A DNA stretch of 64,000 nucleotides from PALSA-1004 sp963804885 (GCA_963804885.1 CAWDSF010000024.1:1-64000), one strand, 5' to 3'; shown: positions 9,232 to 16,656, counted from the stretch's first letter. Program-made: numbers and translations. Notes: generated by a model from the sequence alone, not told the origin.

Positions 9232-9441
9232 GTGAACGTGGATAACGAACTTGAATGCCGGGCGCGCGAGCTACTCGCATATCTCGATACAGAATTTGCG
9301 ATCGAAGAAAGCTTGCCGTTTGCAGTGGGTTTTATGGTTGAAAAAATGCGGGCTGCGTTTTTGCGAATGCCGCGCGAACGGTGGCGCCGGCGCACCGATG
9401 CCGGATATACCCGCACCGTGGCGCTTGGCCAAAGGATGTAA
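9232..9441 (+). CDS. hypothetical 69-residue protein
   Basis: GTG start at 9232 preceded by GGGAGGTCGCGTC, a good ribosome site. The product is helical and charged (NELECRARELLAYLDTEFAI) with no signal peptide, membrane segment or known motif. It lies 67 bases upstream of the stand-alone receiver gene and on the same strand, so the two may share a transcript. I do not recognise a family. Confidence 0.5.
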   Translation: MNVDNELECRARELLAYLDTEFAIEESLPFAVGFMVEKMRAAFLRMPRERWRRRTDAGYTRTVALGQRM

Positions 9442-9508
9442 CTTTTACAAGCACATCGTTCAACAAAAGTTACGGAAAAAAAGCCCAAGAGGGGCTATAT
9501 TTTCCACT

Positions 9509-9892
9509 ATGTCAGAGCCATTAAAAACAACCGTCCTAATAATCGACGGCAACGCAGACGCCGCAGATACCCTGGCGATTCTTATACAACATGCAGGGTA
9601 TGAAGCGTTGGTCGCCTACGATACGGAAGACGGGATAACACTCGCACATAATGCGTTACCCGATTTCATTTTTTACGATGTTGGCATGCCGTTCGTTAAC
9701 GGTTACGAGGCTGCCCGTCGTTTACGCCAAAGCGAAAAATTTGCGAGGACGACTCTGGTTGCCGTTACTCCGCATGGTGCAACAGAAGATCGTAAACGCG
9801 CAAGACTCGCGGGTTTTGACTTGCACATGTCAAAGCCAGTTTATTTTGAGGATTTGGAGGAAGTGCTAAGTCGACCAAAGCGGCCAAGCTGA
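9509..9892 (+). CDS. stand-alone response regulator receiver domain
   Basis: A 127-residue CheY-like protein without an output domain. The acidic pocket begins IIDGNADAAD, where one of the usual paired aspartates appears as Gly-Asn, and the phospho-acceptor is Asp57 in DFIFYDVGMP. The conserved Thr and Lys occupy AVTPHG and MSKP. The ATG at 9509 is used because the domain starts there; the open frame upstream is unrelated in composition. It may relay phosphate from the hybrid kinase 3 kb away. Its fold resembles the receiver of that kinase, and a truncated third receiver lies at 15625. Confidence 0.8.
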   Translation: MSEPLKTTVLIIDGNADAADTLAILIQHAGYEALVAYDTEDGITLAHNALPDFIFYDVGMPFVNGYEAARRLRQSEKFARTTLVAVTPHGATEDRKRARLAGFDLHMSKPVYFEDLEEVLSRPKRPS

Positions 9893-9942
9893 TTTTTAAA
9901 CGGGCGGGTTGTCACCTGCCAGAAACAGAATGGGGAGGCTCA

Positions 9943-10185
9943 GTGAGTGTCTCTATTAGCCTTATCGGCGTCGCCGCCAGCATCAAGGACGACGCCACCC
10001 TAGGGAGGATCATCGGGTCGCTTTTTTGCGACTGCGACTCGCCAACACATGTTCTAGCAAATCTGCAGGTCTTGATTCGAGAGTTGCGACAGCTTGGCGA
10101 CAAAGATAACTATGTCGATTTGTTGGTTGGGATGGCGACGTCGATAAAAGATTTTGAAGCTGCTCGAAAAGGTCCCAACATTTAG
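9943..10185 (+). CDS. hypothetical 80-residue protein
   Basis: GTG start at 9943 with GGGGAGG eight bases upstream. The protein shows an internal echo: LIGVAASIKDDA near the N-terminus and LLVGMATSIKDFEA near the C-terminus, with CDCDSPTHVLANLQVLIREL between. It lies 50 bases after the receiver gene, so it may be co-transcribed with it. No known family is recognised. Confidence 0.55.
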   Translation: MSVSISLIGVAASIKDDATLGRIIGSLFCDCDSPTHVLANLQVLIRELRQLGDKDNYVDLLVGMATSIKDFEAARKGPNI

Positions 10186-10197
10186 CGCCATGAGGAT

Positions 10198-10316
10198 GCG
10201 AGCCGCAACTGCTAATGCGGGGCGACCAGGCGCTAATACTGCGTGGCTATGAGTGCCTGCGAAATGATCAGGGGCCGTTTACCGTGCTACAGGATGGCGG
10301 TGTGAGCCGGCGTAAC
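10198..10316 (+). pseudogene. duplicated coding fragment, copy 1 (frameshifted)
   Basis: Translates as EPQLLMRGDQALILRGYE followed by RNDQGPFTVLQ, then loses the frame because one base of GAATGG is missing relative to copy 2. There is no start codon. It aligns with 10608-10726 at about 80 percent by eye. The parent protein is unknown. Confidence 0.5.
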
Positions 10317-10373
10317 GATGATGCTAACGGCTAGCCAAGAAGAACTAATCGTTGCATAAGAGCAAAAAGAACA

Positions 10374-10407
10374 ATGAAAAAAAGCCGCCCTGGTCGTGGC
10401 GGCTTAG
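10374..10407 (-). terminator. hairpin terminator reading leftwards
   Basis: An eight-base-pair stem AAGCCGCC/GGCGGCTT closes an eight-base loop and is flanked on the left by a run of A, so a minus-strand transcript would carry stem plus U tract. The gene it served is not evident. Confidence 0.45.
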
Positions 10408-10551
10408 GATTGCCTCTGAGGAGGCTGTCTTCAGGGAATGAAGACGGAGAAACAATACTCGCCGACTCACGTGGAGTATGTAAGTAAATGCCGCACACAT
10501 ATGTAGGACGGACAGAAGGAGCTAACAATTACAGTGCAGCGGATCCGACAA

Positions 10552-10726
10552 TTACGTTTTCGTCTGCAAGATCCCCTTCACCCCGATCGCTGAAGGAATC
10601 GAACTCATCGAGCCGCAACTGCTAATGCTTGGCGAGCAAGCACTGATCCTACGCGGATATGAGCGCCTGCGAAACGATGAGGGGCCATTTACTGTGCTGC
10701 AGGAATGGCAGTGTGAGCCAGCGTAA
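10552..10726 (+). pseudogene. duplicated coding fragment, copy 2 (5'-truncated)
   Basis: An open C-terminal fragment: FVCKIPFTPIAEGIELIEPQ, then LMLGEQALILRGYERLRNDE, ending QEWQCEPA at the TAA 10724-10726. No start codon or ribosome site is present, and a stop lies just upstream in frame. It is the better preserved of the two copies and lies about 100 bases left of the IS30 element. Family not recognised. Confidence 0.5.
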
Positions 10727-10823
10727 TTGACCGAGCAACGGACCGGCGAGCCTCGATCACGCCTAGCTTCATCGTCGGCTCCTGGAAATGCTGAAAGCCT
10801 TTTTAAGCGCACGACCGCTTTCG

Positions 10824-12056
10824 ACTGCGGATTCAACTGATCGACGCAACAGATTGTCGATATCGTTCAGCGGGCGTGTCGTAGTTTAATGTTTTTCTTG
10901 GGCGCTCATTTAGTCTCCTCGCTACTGCATTTAGCTTGGCTTGCGAGTAGGCCGATATGTCGGTGCCTTTGGGGAAGTACTGCCTCAAGAGCCCGTTCGT
11001 ATTTTCATTTGTCCCGCGCTGCCAAGGATTCTGAGGATCACAGAAGTAGACCTTGATGTCGGTCGCCAAGGTGAAGCGCTTGTGGTCGGCCATCTCTTTA
11101 CCCCGGTCCCAAGTCAGCGATTGGTAGAGCTCCTGCGGCAACTTGCGAGCGTTTTTGATCAGCGCGTTGATGACCGTCTCGGTATCTTTTTTGGCGACCC
11201 TCACCAGCATCACGTAGCGTGTATGACGCTCAACGAGGGTCGCAATCTGGCTGTTCTTGCTGCCGAACAGTAGGTCACCTTCCCAGTGACCGGGTAGCGC
11301 CCGATCTTCAACCGTGGCCGGACGCTCGCTGATCGATACCGCGTCCGTGATTCTGCCGTGATTGTCTGTTTTCTGTGTGTGATGACGCGAACGGCGCATG
11401 ACTCGCGTGCGCCGCAAATGCTCCAGCAGTTCCTTCTTCAGGGCGCCACGGGCCTGAATGAAGAGGCTGCGATAGATGGTCTCGTGTGACACCTGGTAGT
11501 TCTCGTCGCCCGGATAAGTACGTTGCAGCCACCCGGCAATCTGCTCCGGCGACCACTGCACTTGGAGCTTGTCTGCCACGAGGTGCGCCAGCGTTTTGTT
11601 CTCAGCCAGTTTACAGGTCTTGGGGCGACGCGCTCTATCCCAGGCCGCCTGCTCGGCCTGACTCGCCCGATAGCCTCCTTGACCACCGTTGCGCTTGATC
11701 TCGCGGCTGATGGTGGAGGGCACGCGCTCGAGTAACGTTGCAATCGAACGGATCGAATGACCCGCAACCACCGCACGCGATATCTCTTCGCGTTCGGCCA
11801 AAGTCAGCGCCAATCTGGAACGCGATCGTTGCGCCGGACGTATCCCGCCGGTCTCTGTCAGAATGCGTTGTATTGACGAGTGGTTTCGATCAAACAACTG
11901 GGCGATCTGCTGGAGAGATTCACCTTTCTGCCAGCGTTCCCACATCAGCGCTTTCTGGCGTTCCGTGTAATAAATCCGTGGTCTTTGCTTCATCTGCAAC
12001 ACTCCTTCTGCTTACGCAGTGTCTAGTGTGTTGCATCCACCGGTTGAATCCGCAGT
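10824..12056 (-). mobile_element. complete IS30-family insertion sequence
   Basis: The element is about 1233 bases. Its ends are imperfect inverted repeats: ACTGCGGATTCAACTGATCG at the left, and the reverse complement of the right end reads ACTGCGGATTCAACCGGTGG; both continue into GCAACA. The GATTCAAxTGxTCxACGCAACA core is typical of IS30 ends. The flanks read CCGCTTTCG on the left and CGAAAGCGG on the right. The site without the element would be the palindrome CCGCTTTCGAAAGCGG with a 2-bp CG duplication, in line with the palindromic targets known for IS30. The transposase is intact, so the element may be active. Confidence 0.85.
10833..11993 (-). CDS. IS30 family transposase
   Basis: Full-length transposase (386 residues from the Met used). 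An N-terminal helix-turn-helix region covers about residues 15-105 (QQIAQLFDRNHSSIQRIL and a second, RSIATLLERVPSTISREI). The DDE catalytic residues, counted from the upstream-most Met at 12002, are Asp243 (HWEGDLL), Asp299 (LTWDRGKEM) and Glu333 (GTNENTNGLL), with the IS30-typical NxxLRxYFPKG context. The stop codon lies inside the left inverted repeat. No frameshift is seen, unlike many neighbouring genes. Confidence 0.95.
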   Translation of the reverse strand: MKQRPRIYYTERQKALMWERWQKGESLQQIAQLFDRNHSSIQRILTETGGIRPAQRSRSRLALTLAEREEISRAVVAGHSIRSIATLLERVPSTISREIKRNGGQGGYRASQAEQAAWDRARRPKTCKLAENKTLAHLVADKLQVQWSPEQIAGWLQRTYPGDENYQVSHETIYRSLFIQARGALKKELLEHLRRTRVMRRSRHHTQKTDNHGRITDAVSISERPATVEDRALPGHWEGDLLFGSKNSQIATLVERHTRYVMLVRVAKKDTETVINALIKNARKLPQELYQSLTWDRGKEMADHKRFTLATDIKVYFCDPQNPWQRGTNENTNGLLRQYFPKGTDISAYSQAKLNAVARRLNERPRKTLNYDTPAERYRQSVASIS

Positions 12057-12172
12057 CGAAAGCGGACCTTCATAGGAACATCGAGCGTCCGGTATACACT
12101 TGCCACCGCTATTTGTTTCCCGCCTACTTGGTGTCGCGCTAGTGATCAAACGTGCAACGGCAGTGCTTTGGA
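12057..12172 (+). repeat. dispersed repeat, copy 2
   Basis: Beginning immediately at the right flank of the IS30 element, this stretch (AAGCGGACCTTCATAGGAAC and onwards) aligns with 9042-9175. The left part of the repeat unit is on the other side of the element, which shows that IS30 inserted into this copy near its palindromic start. Confidence 0.6.
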
Positions 12173-12267
12173 CGATATTGTCCTGTTGCGCGGATTCGAA
12201 CACGAAGGCCGGACACAAGCTGGACGGATCTGCCCAGTTCGAGTAGGCGTCCCACATAGGCCAACGA

Positions 12268-12528
12268 TCAGCGCTTCCGCTTGCCTGTCTTGCGCTCGTA
12301 GGCGAGTGCTTTTTTTGCAATGACCTTCCACGCATCTGGAAAATGACTGAAGTCCATTGCCAATTGAACGATATTGCCAGGCAGTCCCTCAAGAGACTCC
12401 TTAGTTCCACTGCGCTTTATCGCGCGCCAAATTTCGTAGGCTCGCTGGTCTGACAAGTCAGCCGCCTTCTTCAGCGCGACCTTTCTCGCCAAACCTCGGA
12501 GATTTCTAACTGGCGGATTCTGGTCCAT
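12268..12528 (-). CDS. hypothetical basic helical protein
   Basis: An 86-residue protein from the Met in MDQNPPVRN; five further codons upstream are also open. It is lysine-rich and helical (ARKVALKKAADLSDQRAYEI, ending YERKTGKRKR) with no signal or membrane segment. The composition looks coding rather than random, and a rich basic tail suggests nucleic acid binding, which is only inference. No family is recognised. Confidence 0.45.
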   Translation of the reverse strand: MDQNPPVRNLRGLARKVALKKAADLSDQRAYEIWRAIKRSGTKESLEGLPGNIVQLAMDFSHFPDAWKVIAKKALAYERKTGKRKR

Positions 12529-12575
12529 GGTCGCTTCCGGCATACACGAGCGCTGACAAGTTGCCGATTTGCAGG

Positions 12576-12773
12576 TCAGTAGATCTCGAATGCCTTATTT
12601 TCACAGCGTTCACATTTCCGTGGAGGTGGAACTAATCGACCGAATGCATAGTGTATTGAGCAAGTGTCGCAGATCCAATTCGGTGATGCGACGGTCGAGA
12701 TGGACACCCTCCGGCCGCGTCGTGCCGAATCGGCGCCGGATTCACGAAAAGTCTCGGGAGCGTCCACGATCAT
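12576..12773 (-). CDS. small zinc-ribbon-like protein or fragment
   Basis: The last 40 residues contain two paired cysteine motifs, ICDTCSIHYAF and KCERCENKAFEIY, spaced as in a single zinc ribbon. The N-terminal part has low similarity to anything and the start is uncertain; the Met in MIVDAPETF is used. It may be a C-terminal fragment of a larger zinc-ribbon protein. Confidence 0.35.
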   Translation of the reverse strand: MIVDAPETFRESGADSARRGRRVSISTVASPNWICDTCSIHYAFGRLVPPPRKCERCENKAFEIY

Positions 12774-12977
12774 AATGGTGCATCTCCGCGACAACTTGGT
12801 GCATTCCCGCGACAACCGCGCCAATCGGAGGATGTCCTATAGTTCGGTCAGACGAAGGATTACACACGAAGAACGATGTATCTGAAATACTGAATGTGTC
12901 ATATTGTCAGGCCGTTATTCGCATCCTGTTAATGGCAGAAATGTGCGTAACATGAAGAAGTTGTCGAGGCGGAGCAA

Positions 12978-13451
12978 ATGATACGAAAAGCGCTTTTCGA
13001 TCTAGCAGCATTCGCTGTTGCACGATTGGATGAGGGATCCGGCGCACGCGAGAACGGTATAGCGCCCAATCCAGTTAGGGAGGCGCCCGGAGATACGACA
13101 AAATCCGCAGTGGCGTCGGAGCATCTTGGGTTAAGAAAAAGACGAGAAGACCGGATGTTGGCGAGGCGTTTGGTCCAATTGGATCGCGGGACAGGTGTCA
13201 CCCGAAATATCAGCACGTCGGGGGTATTCTTCGTGACCGGTAGGGACTACGTCCCGGGAAACAAAATCAACTTCACGATCGAGCTCGCGGGGCTTCGGGG
13301 CGGAACGCTCATGCTCAGGTCTTGGGGAAAGATCGTGCGGGTCGAGATTCGACACGGGATAGTGGGTGTGGGCGCAAAAATTCTCGCCTCCAAGCTTGAG
13401 ACTAAGATTCGTCACAGGTTGGCAACCGGTCGTCGTTACAACGATTATTGA
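12978..13451 (+). CDS. PilZ domain-like protein
   Basis: A 157-residue protein. Residues about 60-150 fit the PilZ fold: RRLVQLDRGTGVTRNISTSG, then VFFVTGRDYVPGNKINFTIE, then a late GKIVRVEI strand. PilZ domains usually bind c-di-GMP through an RxxxR motif and a (D/N)xSxxG motif; here NISTSG supplies the second, and an Arg cluster (LRKRREDRMLARR) precedes it. The N-terminal 50 residues are unassigned. The ATG follows GAGGCGGAGCAA. It ends 60 bases before the second tRNA-Asn scar, so it lies at the island's right end. Confidence 0.65.
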   Translation: MIRKALFDLAAFAVARLDEGSGARENGIAPNPVREAPGDTTKSAVASEHLGLRKRREDRMLARRLVQLDRGTGVTRNISTSGVFFVTGRDYVPGNKINFTIELAGLRGGTLMLRSWGKIVRVEIRHGIVGVGAKILASKLETKIRHRLATGRRYNDY

Positions 13452-13806
13452 CCTGATAGTTACCTCTTCGACGATTTGATGATCGGATCCATGACTGAGC
13501 GGAGTTGAACTTCGCAGGAGCCTGGTTCGAGCCCAGGTCGGGGAGCCAACAACCATGCGGGTCTCCGGGGATTCAGCAGTTTGAGGTTTGCGCCAAACCC
13601 CGTCCATGTAAGCGTTCATGTAAGCAAATCTCGCAGGTGCCCCCAAGCAGCGCATTTTTGACCCTGCGCGCGTTGTCGGGACGCATCGCGCTGACGCGCC
13701 AGATCGAGCCCTAGCGCATCCGGCGCGCGGGGTTAGGGAATTTGTGTCAACCGACGTCACTGCTCGCGCAGGGCGCGTCCTGGCGCTGCGCGCAACTCAA
13801 TCAGGG
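13452..13806. other. intergenic region around att scar 2
   Basis: Other than the tRNA-Asn fragment at 13513-13548, I see no gene, promoter or terminator that can be defended here. Confidence 0.35.
13513..13548 (+). repeat. tRNA-Asn 3' fragment, likely att scar 2
   Basis: CGCAGG followed by CCTGGTTCGAGCCCAGG and TCGGGGAGCCA matches the 3' third of a betaproteobacterial tRNA-Asn, with only a changed pair of bases just before the T stem. There is no 5' half. Orientation is the same as the copies at 8890 and 16692. Confidence 0.75.
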
Positions 13807-14325
13807 ATGTGCATGCCCATGAAACGAAAACTCTCGCCTGCAAAGCAGTACGCAGAGTTCGAAAACATTTCTATTGGGAACATCGTCATCCGTTTCGGGC
13901 CCGCTGGCCTGTGGGTCTACGCCAGAGCGTATGCAAGGGCCGCGGCGGCACTTCCTGCGCCTGAAAAACCCTTCGAACCGGTTCGTTATTACCTAGCCTG
14001 TCACTCGATTGAGCTTTCGCTGAAGGCTTACCTCACGATTCATGGCGCGACCATGCTCGACCTATCGGAGAGCGCATATGGTCACAAACTTGAGGCAATT
14101 TTAATAGCGGCGGATGCCAAGCAGCTTCAAACGCTGGTGCCACTGACCGATGAACATCGCGTTGAGATCGTCAACGCCTCGGACTACTACGCGGGCAAGG
14201 TTTTTGAATACCCTGCCATGGGAGAAGCAGCGAACGCATACCCACGGCTCCCAAATCTCGACGTCCTGATCGCGGCGGCTCAACTGCTGGTCCAAACGCT
14301 CGAGCTGCCATGCAAGGAGGCGTAG
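13807..14325 (+). CDS. HEPN-like hypothetical protein
   Basis: About 172 residues from the ATG at 13807; ATG codons at 13813 and 13819 are also possible starts. The segment RYYLACHSIELSLKAYLTIH followed by YGHKLEAIL is typical of HEPN-type helical proteins (a helix carrying the substrate-binding face, then a histidine before the next helix). The later DEHRVEIVNASDYYAGKVFE also fits. HEPN proteins can be RNases or partners of nucleotidyltransferases, but no such partner lies beside it. It is the only complete gene between the second and third tRNA-Asn scars that does not look phage-derived. Confidence 0.55.
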   Translation: MCMPMKRKLSPAKQYAEFENISIGNIVIRFGPAGLWVYARAYARAAAALPAPEKPFEPVRYYLACHSIELSLKAYLTIHGATMLDLSESAYGHKLEAILIAADAKQLQTLVPLTDEHRVEIVNASDYYAGKVFEYPAMGEAANAYPRLPNLDVLIAAAQLLVQTLELPCKEA

Positions 14326-14414
14326 CGCCACCAGCCGTGCGCGGTCTTGCGTTGACGTTCGGAAAGGCCAGCAGCGTTTGGTGCTTTCGTGCGCGAAAGC
14401 GGGACGGCACCGTC

Positions 14415-14567
14415 CCGTTTTAGATGCGCGCCGTTCAGCACGCCATCACTCAATTCGGGTGCCCACTTCAAAACGGTGCGGGCCGCAGATAGACGCTGTT
14501 TGCTAACTTCTCCAGTACCGTTTCGGGACTCGGAATATTTGCCGCGTTTCGGTTCTGGATAGGTCAT
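14415..14567 (-). pseudogene. ParB-like protein fragment
   Basis: The reverse strand translates to TYPEPKRGKYSESR and then VSKQRLSAARTVLKWAPELS, followed by DGVLNG. The RLSxARTVLxxAPELAxxVLxG pattern is typical of ParB-like and plasmid or phage partition-type proteins just after their nuclease domain. Only about 50 residues survive, without a start or natural end. The flanking 14326-14810 interval shows nothing else that can be supported. Confidence 0.35.
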
Positions 14568-14810
14568 CGCAACGTCCATCGCGCGCTGGGCCCGGCATTG
14601 GCATCCGATGCCACAGCCGGGCGTGTCCGAACGTTGGCCGCCCGATCTGGGGGGGAGGAGAGCAAACGGTTTTCCGGCATCCGCCCTGTCCGCGCGTGCA
14701 GTCGTTTTTTTACACGATCGAAATTGGGTCAGGGGGGTATGGCGCACGTGGCGCTGGGGTGATGTCCTGGTGCCGGCGCGCGTCCCCGGTCGCGCGCTCG
14801 TCCCCTCGGC

Positions 14811-15345
14811 TTACTTGACCGAGACCGTGAGGTCGGTGTTCCAGATGATGTCAACCTTGTCGCCCACCTTGACCTTATCGAACACGGTCGGATCGACGAC
14901 CCGTCGGCTGTATTTCCACCCGTTCGGCGCCTCAAAAGTGGCCGACGACGCGCCCTTGTCGATGGCGACGATGCTCGCCGTCATTCTCCGCACCATCACC
15001 TTCGTGCCGCTGGTCTGCTCCTTGGAGTAGGCCTCGTCAATGGTATCGACCGGCGGCTCGCCCGGCGGCTTCAGGCGCACGAGAACGTTGTTGTTGTACG
15101 TCGCCTGCAGGTTGATTCCCCACCTTGAACTCCGAGAAGCGCTGGACGCTCTCGGGCACGTTGACGGCGACCATCTTGCCGTCGGCCGTCTTGACGTTCA
15201 TGGCTCGCCTGTTGTAATCGATCGATTCAATGGTGCCCGCAATGGTGATGGTCTCTGTCGGGAACTGCTTGACCTGCGCCCAACTCGGCAAGGCAAACGC
15301 CGCGACCACTGCGAACGCGGTCAGCATCGTAGTTTCTCGTTTCAT
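14811..15345 (-). pseudogene. secreted hypothetical protein, frameshifted
   Basis: Two overlapping frames make one protein of about 177 residues. The first, from the ATG at 15345 (ribosome site AAAGGAGT), has a signal peptide (MLTAFAVVAAFALPSWAQ) and an OB-like beta pattern (TIAGTIESIDYNRRAMNVKT). The second continues PPVDTIDEAYSKEQTSGTKV to the stop at 14811. The frames join at about 15113-15120 if one A of GGGGAATC is removed. The repeated mention of KVGDKVDI and VGIN-like strands suggests a duplicated beta fold. Family not named. The frameshift may be a sequencing error. Confidence 0.6.
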
Positions 15346-15624
15346 GTTTTCTACTCCTTTAGGTTGCCCAATCTGGATGGTTCTATGCACGCCAAAACAT
15401 CGTAGTAGCGCCCGGTCGTAGGAGTATGTAGGTATATTCCGACTGGATGCGTAGGATAAGCGGACGCTGAAGGTAGGAGTATGTAGGCATATTCCGATTG
15501 GATGCGTAGGATAAGCGGACGCTGAAATGTGCACTTATATTTAACTTTAACGCCCCCGGTGACCGGCGCAGCGAATGTCTGCTGTGCGTCCATTCTGTTG
15601 AAAAACTCGTTACTCAAGCTGTCA
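15346..15624. other. promoter region of the secreted-protein gene
   Basis: Holds the ribosome site AAAGGAGT at 15350-15358 and the tandem repeat. No gene is supported between the repeat and the receiver fragment. Confidence 0.35.
15418..15526. repeat. tandem 55-bp repeat, two copies
   Basis: Two adjacent units (15418-15472 and 15473-15526) differ at only two internal positions. Each begins GTAGGAGTATGTAGG and contains GGATGCGTAGGATAAGC. A diverged single copy lies at 10473-10512. The pair sits 73 bases upstream of the start of the secreted-protein gene, in its promoter region, so it may bind a regulator. Confidence 0.75.
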
Positions 15625-15803
15625 TTAACCTTGCCAACTCCACGCTGACTCAAGCGCGTCACTAGCGACCGCTGTGGCAATAGCGTTGAGCAGCGCGTGT
15701 TTATCGACCGGCGTGAGCAGATACGCCGCCGCGCCCGCCGACAAGACACGCGCACGCGCTTGCGGCTGGTCGTCACTGGCAATGACGATCACCGGTATTC
15801 GGG
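15625..15803 (-). pseudogene. C-terminal half of a receiver domain
   Basis: Reverse translation gives IPVIVIASDDQPQARARVLS, then AGAAAYLLTPVDKHALLNAI and a stop at 15625-15627. This is the beta4-alpha4-beta5-alpha5 half of a CheY-like receiver: conserved Ser (IAS), the AGA turn and the TPVD segment, where Thr replaces the usual Lys context. The N-terminal half with the phospho-acceptor is gone; the frame runs directly into inverted repeat copy B. It is a remnant. Confidence 0.6.
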
Positions 15804-15809
15804 GTTAAT

Positions 15810-15971
15810 TGAACATCGAATAAAAGGGCGGACCGACAAATTGTGGGAGGCGGTTGCCAGGAGCAGCAACCTAGTATCGGCCCGCTGAAAATCTTGGTCG
15901 CAGCAATCATGGAGGGTGCCATTGAATGACCATAGCCGATTCGCCAGTCGGGCATATTGGACTTTAGTCCC
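15810..15971 (-). repeat. diverged inverted repeat, copy B
   Basis: Reverse complement of copy A at 3413-3597, 12 kb away. It begins next to the broken receiver frame and ends in the palindrome GGACTTTAGTCC. See copy A for shared blocks. Confidence 0.7.
15959..15970. promoter_or_regulatory. candidate operator palindrome GGACTTTAGTCC
   Basis: Arms GGACT and AGTCC are exact reverse complements around TT; the site is preceded by CGGGCATATT. Related sites are at 6894-6907 and 3414-3428. Regulator unknown. Confidence 0.35.
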
Positions 15972-15982
15972 ATACGGCGCAA

Positions 15983-16007
15983 CGAACTGATAACTGTTAT
16001 CAGTTCG
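15983..16007. promoter_or_regulatory. perfect 25-base palindrome
   Basis: CGAACTGATAAC and GTTATCAGTTCG are perfect reverse complements around a single T. It lies 19 bases from the end of a phage-like gene. It could be an operator for a phage-type repressor or the stem of a terminator; no T tract follows, which favours the former. Confidence 0.5.
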
Positions 16008-16025
16008 AACCGCCTGCTGGGGCGC

Positions 16026-16288
16026 TTACGCAGCCCGCGTCAATTCGGTGCAGGTGACTGACTCGCCCGGACAGATCGACAGCATGACTTCGCGGCCGTC
16101 GCCCAGCGTGCAGCGAAACCATGAGCGTGCGGTTATCTTCGCAAAACCCGTAACAGTCGATGCGTCAGAATTTTCTCGCTCAAGAATTTGCGGCCGCCGC
16201 CACGGATGAGCGTCAAACCGTTTTTTTCGATGCTTGCGACGTTGTTCATGGTCAGCACGTCCGCGACGAAGTCCGGCTTCGGAGTCAT
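16026..16288 (-). CDS. phage-like small gene, two overlapping frames
   Basis: From the ATG at 16288 one frame gives 51 residues starting MTPKPDFVADVLTMNNVASI, with a stop at 16133. A second frame covers 16026-16307 and its last 45 residues (VTGFAKITARSWFRCTLGDG, then MLSICPGESVTCTEL) also look coding. Joining them needs one frame change near 16160. The ATG overlaps the upstream stop as ATGA, so it is coupled to the gene at 16285. No family is assigned; the setting is phage-like. Confidence 0.4.
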
Positions 16289-16656
16289 CGCAAGTCTCGG
16301 CCGTCACGGCCGCGTTTGATCGCTAGTTTCCACGTGTTGTCGGTGCCTGGGCGCGACTTGGTTGCGCACTCTGCGTGCCACCAACTTCCGTGATCCGTCA
16401 CGACCGTGCCCTGCTGATATTCCATCGCCTTCCACACGCCCATAAAGCGCAAGACGGGAACCGCATTGAGCGCGGCGATTTCTTTTTTCTGCGCGGCAAG
16501 TTCCGCCCGAAGTTCCTCGATCGCATCGTCGGCCGCGATACCCGCGGGCTTCGCTTTTTCGAGCACGCTCAGGCGTGCGAGTATCGGCTCGATGAAAAAC
16601 TTTTTCATGCCGTGGACGAGAGTCGCCACGCCCTGATTGAGCGCGGACCTCGTCAC
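16285..16656 (-). CDS. phage-type protein with carbohydrate-binding-like C-terminal domain
   Basis: A 123-residue protein. The N-terminal half is helical and coiled-coil-like (LEKAKPAGIAADDAIEELRA, then ELAAQKKEIAAL). The C-terminal 50 residues (MGVWKAMEYQQGTVVTDHGS, WWHAECATKSRPG, WKLAIKRGRDGRD) match the short domain with VTxxGSxWxxxxxT, PG and WxLxxxxGxDG that is common at the ends of prophage proteins. It sits between two att scars and so is probably a residue of an integrated phage. The start choice is uncertain. Confidence 0.55.
   Translation of the reverse strand: MTRSALNQGVATLVHGMKKFFIEPILARLSVLEKAKPAGIAADDAIEELRAELAAQKKEIAALNAVPVLRFMGVWKAMEYQQGTVVTDHGSWWHAECATKSRPGTDNTWKLAIKRGRDGRDLR

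Larger units (their letters stand above)
10186..10823. other. gene-poor stretch with duplicated coding fragments
   Basis: Apart from two copies of one coding fragment (10198-10316 and 10552-10726), this region contains a hairpin with a flanking A tract (10374-10407) and one relative (10473-10512) of the repeat found in tandem at 15418. No complete gene is present. Confidence 0.5.

Noticed and set aside
12180..12250. A T-arm-like GGATTCGAAC string that might be a tRNA on the minus strand
   Set aside because: The flanking bases do not pair as a T stem and no anticodon or acceptor stem can be drawn.
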